A stretch of DNA of 8,437 nt, taken from NCBI GenBank assembly GCA_045616505.1, contig JAZLGV010000102.1, positions 1 through 8,437 of the forward strand, read 5' to 3'. Origin of the DNA: JAKSUT01 sp045616505 (GTDB lineage Bacteria; Cyanobacteriota; Vampirovibrionia; Gastranaerophilales; Gastranaerophilaceae). Each line of letters begins with the position of its first letter. The stretch's first letter is position 1. Position numbers and translations under genes: made by a program. Under the pieces are notes generated by a model that was not told where the DNA came from, ran no database searches, and saw nothing but the letters and a program-made list of their open reading frames with translations. This document shows, piece after piece, positions 6,722 to 8,437 of the stretch.

Positions 6722-7324
6722 ATGTCAGAAGAAACAAAAAATTTAAGAAACAGAATTAAAAAAGCAGCAGTAAGTATTGAAATTTCATTGACAATGGTCA
6801 TGGCAGTGGTTGGTGCGATACTTATATTGTCTTTGTTTGGTCATAATTTAGCATCGGCATTTACTGATAATGCAGGTTTTAATGAACATTTTAGCAAAAC
6901 AAAAAATATTGCTGCATCTTTATTAGATAACAATTCAAATTTTGCACAAACTCAAATAAACGTAGCGGTAACAGCTTCGCAAGGTATCAAATTTGACTCT
7001 GAAAAAGATGTTGCAGAATGGTCTAGTTCAACTCTTGCAAATGTGTTGAATTTAGAAAACCCTGCTCAATATGATTTGGAAAAAGCTGCAAAAGCAGCAG
7101 CAGTTGCAGAAAATCTTGTTGGGGTTAGGTATGTAGCAAATGGAAAAACTTTAAGTGAAATTGAAAAGATATTAAATACAGACAAGTATGGAAATATTTT
7201 CATTGATTATGATAAAAATAATAGTATTATTATAAATTTAAATAATAAAAAAATAGAAATATATGATGATTTTCCAAATAAATTAGCCCTTTTCAACGCT
7301 ATATATAATGCAAAATTTGAATAA
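6722..7324 (+). CDS. Flp/Tad-type pilin-like protein with long C-terminal domain
   Basis: The N-terminus resembles a class III (type IV/Flp) pilin. A basic leader ending RIKKA is followed by AVSIEISL, a hydrophobic helix and then LFGHNLASAF (about 38-47). That is close to the Flp layout of GATAIEY, a hydrophobic helix and LGTNLSTAF. Cleavage between A15 and A16 would put the conserved glutamate E20 at +5, the position required by prepilin peptidases. Flp pilins are about 50-70 residues; this one has 200, with a soluble, Asn/Asp/Lys-rich C-terminal part of about 150 residues that I do not recognise. It may be a pseudopilin or minor pilin (TadE/F-like role) rather than the major subunit. GGAGG (6713-6717) stands 4 nt before the ATG, and a strong terminator follows 23 bp after the stop, so it is a single-gene unit. 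No prepilin peptidase or Tad ATPase gene is in the window. Confidence 0.65.
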   Translation: MSEETKNLRNRIKKAAVSIEISLTMVMAVVGAILILSLFGHNLASAFTDNAGFNEHFSKTKNIAASLLDNNSNFAQTQINVAVTASQGIKFDSEKDVAEWSSSTLANVLNLENPAQYDLEKAAKAAAVAENLVGVRYVANGKTLSEIEKILNTDKYGNIFIDYDKNNSIIINLNNKKIEIYDDFPNKLALFNAIYNAKFE

Positions 7325-7347
7325 TCAATAAAATAAAATTTAAAAAT

Positions 7348-7388
7348 AAAAAGCCATTTTGAATTTTTTTCAAAATGGCTTTTTTATT
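7348..7388 (+). terminator. Strong intrinsic terminator after the pilin-like gene
   Basis: The stem has GCCATTTTGAA (7353-7363) pairing with TTCAAAATGGC (7369-7379), extended by five A-T pairs to 16 bp, with a 5-T loop and a T-run (7380-7385) after the arm. The upstream A-run (7348-7352, continuing before a T) means it may also stop transcription from the opposite direction. Confidence 0.9.
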
Positions 7389-7536
7389 AAAAAGAAAAAA
7401 CAATCAAATTTACCCATTGAAAAATAAAAAAAATTATTGTATCTTTTTGTAAAGAACATGTGTTAAATACGCAAAAATACATGGTTTTCAGTTTTTTTTA
7501 AATTGTGACCGTGTGTAAAATGTAGGAGAAAATATT
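7389..7536. other. Control region before the lipoprotein-like gene
   Basis: This AT-rich spacer contains ACATGT, AATACGCAAAA and ACATGG (7456-7484), a motif group also present at 6327-6349. The ribosome-binding site AGGAG is at 7524-7528, 8 nt before the ATG at 7537. A -10-like TAAAAT at 7516-7521 lies too close: its start point would remove the ribosome-binding site. The real promoter is therefore probably further upstream and I cannot place it with confidence. Confidence 0.4.
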
Positions 7537-8437
7537 ATGATGATACAAGGTATAGGTGCTTTAACAAATACAACAAGCCCAACTACTGAAAATAAACCAC
7601 AACCCCAAAAACCTGCTTTTGAAGGTTTGGGAGTAAATAAAACAGGAAAAACAATGAAAGCATTGGCAGCTGCGGCAATTCTTGGAATGGCAGCCGTTGG
7701 GATGTCAAGTTGTGCACAACCAACAGACCCGACAATTTATGAAATTCCTGAAGAAAAAGAAGAAACAACTCCTGTAGTTGATGATGAAGATACAACAACT
7801 ACAACAGATGACGATGATACAAAACCAACAACAGGTGATGAAGAAACAAAACCAGTAGTTGGTGATGACGATACAAAACCAACAACAGGCGATGAAGAAA
7901 CAAAACCAGTAGTTGGTGACGACGATACAAAACCAACATCAGGTGTTGATGAAACTCCATTTATCGTAAATGATACTATTTCGCAAACTTTAGCAAAGAC
8001 TGAAACATATAAAGTTTTAAGCGAAGTAGGTTTTGAAAATATTACAGGTGTTGATGTTCCAGTAGAAGCTGGTAAATATCAACCAAAAACAGGTGAAATA
8101 GTTGAATTATATTACAATAACCGAGGAATGTATCCAACAACATATACATTAAATAGAGAATTATCAAAAGATGGACATTTAGTTTATGATGCTTCATGTT
8201 ATAAAGAAGTTTATGGATTAGATTCGATGCAGACTTGGACTGGAGAAGAATTTATATGTGACCCCAAAAACAAAACTTTGACTCATTATATCCCAGACCC
8301 AGATGAAGATCCTGCACCTTATCAATATGAATATATAAAAATAGATGAGGATGGTTCATTTGTACTTGGTGGATATAAGAATACTCCAAATGACGGTTCT
8401 TTGTATGAAATGCCTGTAGAATTTAATAAAAGTGAAA
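7537..8437 (+). CDS. Lipoprotein-like surface protein with acidic Thr/Pro repeat stalk, C-terminus outside the window
   Basis: The frame is open for 300 codons to the right edge. Residues 1-39 are a Thr/Pro/Gln-rich pre-segment. A signal-like stretch follows, starting TMKALAAAAILG and ending GMSSC (55-59), a plausible lipobox with C59 as the lipidated residue. Residues 66-140 are an extended acidic linker. It contains two full copies and one partial copy of DDDTKPTTGDEETKPVVG (92-109, 110-127, 128-140), typical of a wall- or envelope-spanning stalk. The remaining 160 residues are a globular, Tyr-rich domain I do not recognise. Two starts are possible. The ATG at 7537 has AGGAG at 8 nt. The in-frame ATG at 7654 has AGGA (7644-7647) at 6 nt and would place the signal peptide right at the N-terminus. 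The upstream start has the better ribosome site; the downstream start makes a conventional lipoprotein. Confidence 0.75.
   Translation, partial: MMIQGIGALTNTTSPTTENKPQPQKPAFEGLGVNKTGKTMKALAAAAILGMAAVGMSSCAQPTDPTIYEIPEEKEETTPVVDDEDTTTTTDDDDTKPTTGDEETKPVVGDDDTKPTTGDEETKPVVGDDDTKPTSGVDETPFIVNDTISQTLAKTETYKVLSEVGFENITGVDVPVEAGKYQPKTGEIVELYYNNRGMYPTTYTLNRELSKDGHLVYDASCYKEVYGLDSMQTWTGEEFICDPKNKTLTHYIPDPDEDPAPYQYEYIKIDEDGSFVLGGYKNTPNDGSLYEMPVEFNKSE
7810..7956 (+). repeat. 54-bp in-frame tandem repeat encoding an 18-residue acidic unit
   Basis: Two complete 54-bp copies (7810-7863 and 7864-7917) differ at only three synonymous positions. A third, partial and diverged copy runs from 7918 to about 7956. 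The unit length keeps the frame, so copy-number change would lengthen or shorten the stalk without breaking the protein. Confidence 0.9.

Noticed and set aside
7583..7798. 71-codon minus-strand reading frame over the lipoprotein-like gene
   Set aside because: The plus-strand frame has a ribosome site, signal peptide and protein-level repeat, so the minus-strand frame is a by-product.

Overview
The window is AT-rich (roughly 30% G+C by eye). It has clear Shine-Dalgarno sites, standard code use and compact genes. An orphan corrinoid/iron-sulfur protein related to the Wood-Ljungdahl pathway points to an anaerobe. A Flp-like pilin and a lipoprotein-type signal point to an organism with a developed cell surface. 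My best guess is a gut-type, low-GC anaerobe such as a non-photosynthetic Cyanobacteriota (Gastranaerophilales/'Melainabacteria') or a clostridial lineage. This is an inference from gene style; no marker gene here settles it.

Layout. (1) 1-825, minus: rlmN, the 23S rRNA/tRNA adenine-C2 methyltransferase, whose C-terminus lies outside the window. (2) 826-897: a short divergent spacer. (3) 898-4418, plus: a two-gene unit of recJ (single-strand DNA 5'-3' exonuclease) and, 11 bp later, a shortened homologue of AcsC, the large subunit of the corrinoid iron-sulfur protein. (4) 4423-5199, minus: a secreted alpha/beta-hydrolase-fold protein with an altered catalytic triad, convergent with and 4 bp from the AcsC-like gene. 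(5) 5200-5333: a divergent intergenic region with two candidate promoters and a perfect 7+7 inverted repeat. (6) 5334-6284, plus: a methionine-rich helical protein of unknown function. (7) 6285-6721: a gene-free stretch with several inverted repeats and a consensus -10 box. (8) 6722-7324, plus: a Flp/Tad pilin-like protein with an unusually long C-terminal part, closed by a strong intrinsic terminator. (9) 7537-8437, plus: the first 300 residues of a lipoprotein-like protein with an acidic Thr/Pro repeat stalk, running off the right edge.

How the genes relate. The left half is housekeeping (RNA modification, DNA repair) with one odd metabolic passenger. The right half is envelope- or surface-oriented (exported hydrolase-like protein, pilin-like protein, stalked lipoprotein), and each gene there has its own control region. 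The strongest leads are the orphan AcsC-like protein, the triad-deficient hydrolase, the long Flp-like pilin with its structured upstream region, and an 11-bp motif shared by the intergenic regions before the pilin and the lipoprotein.
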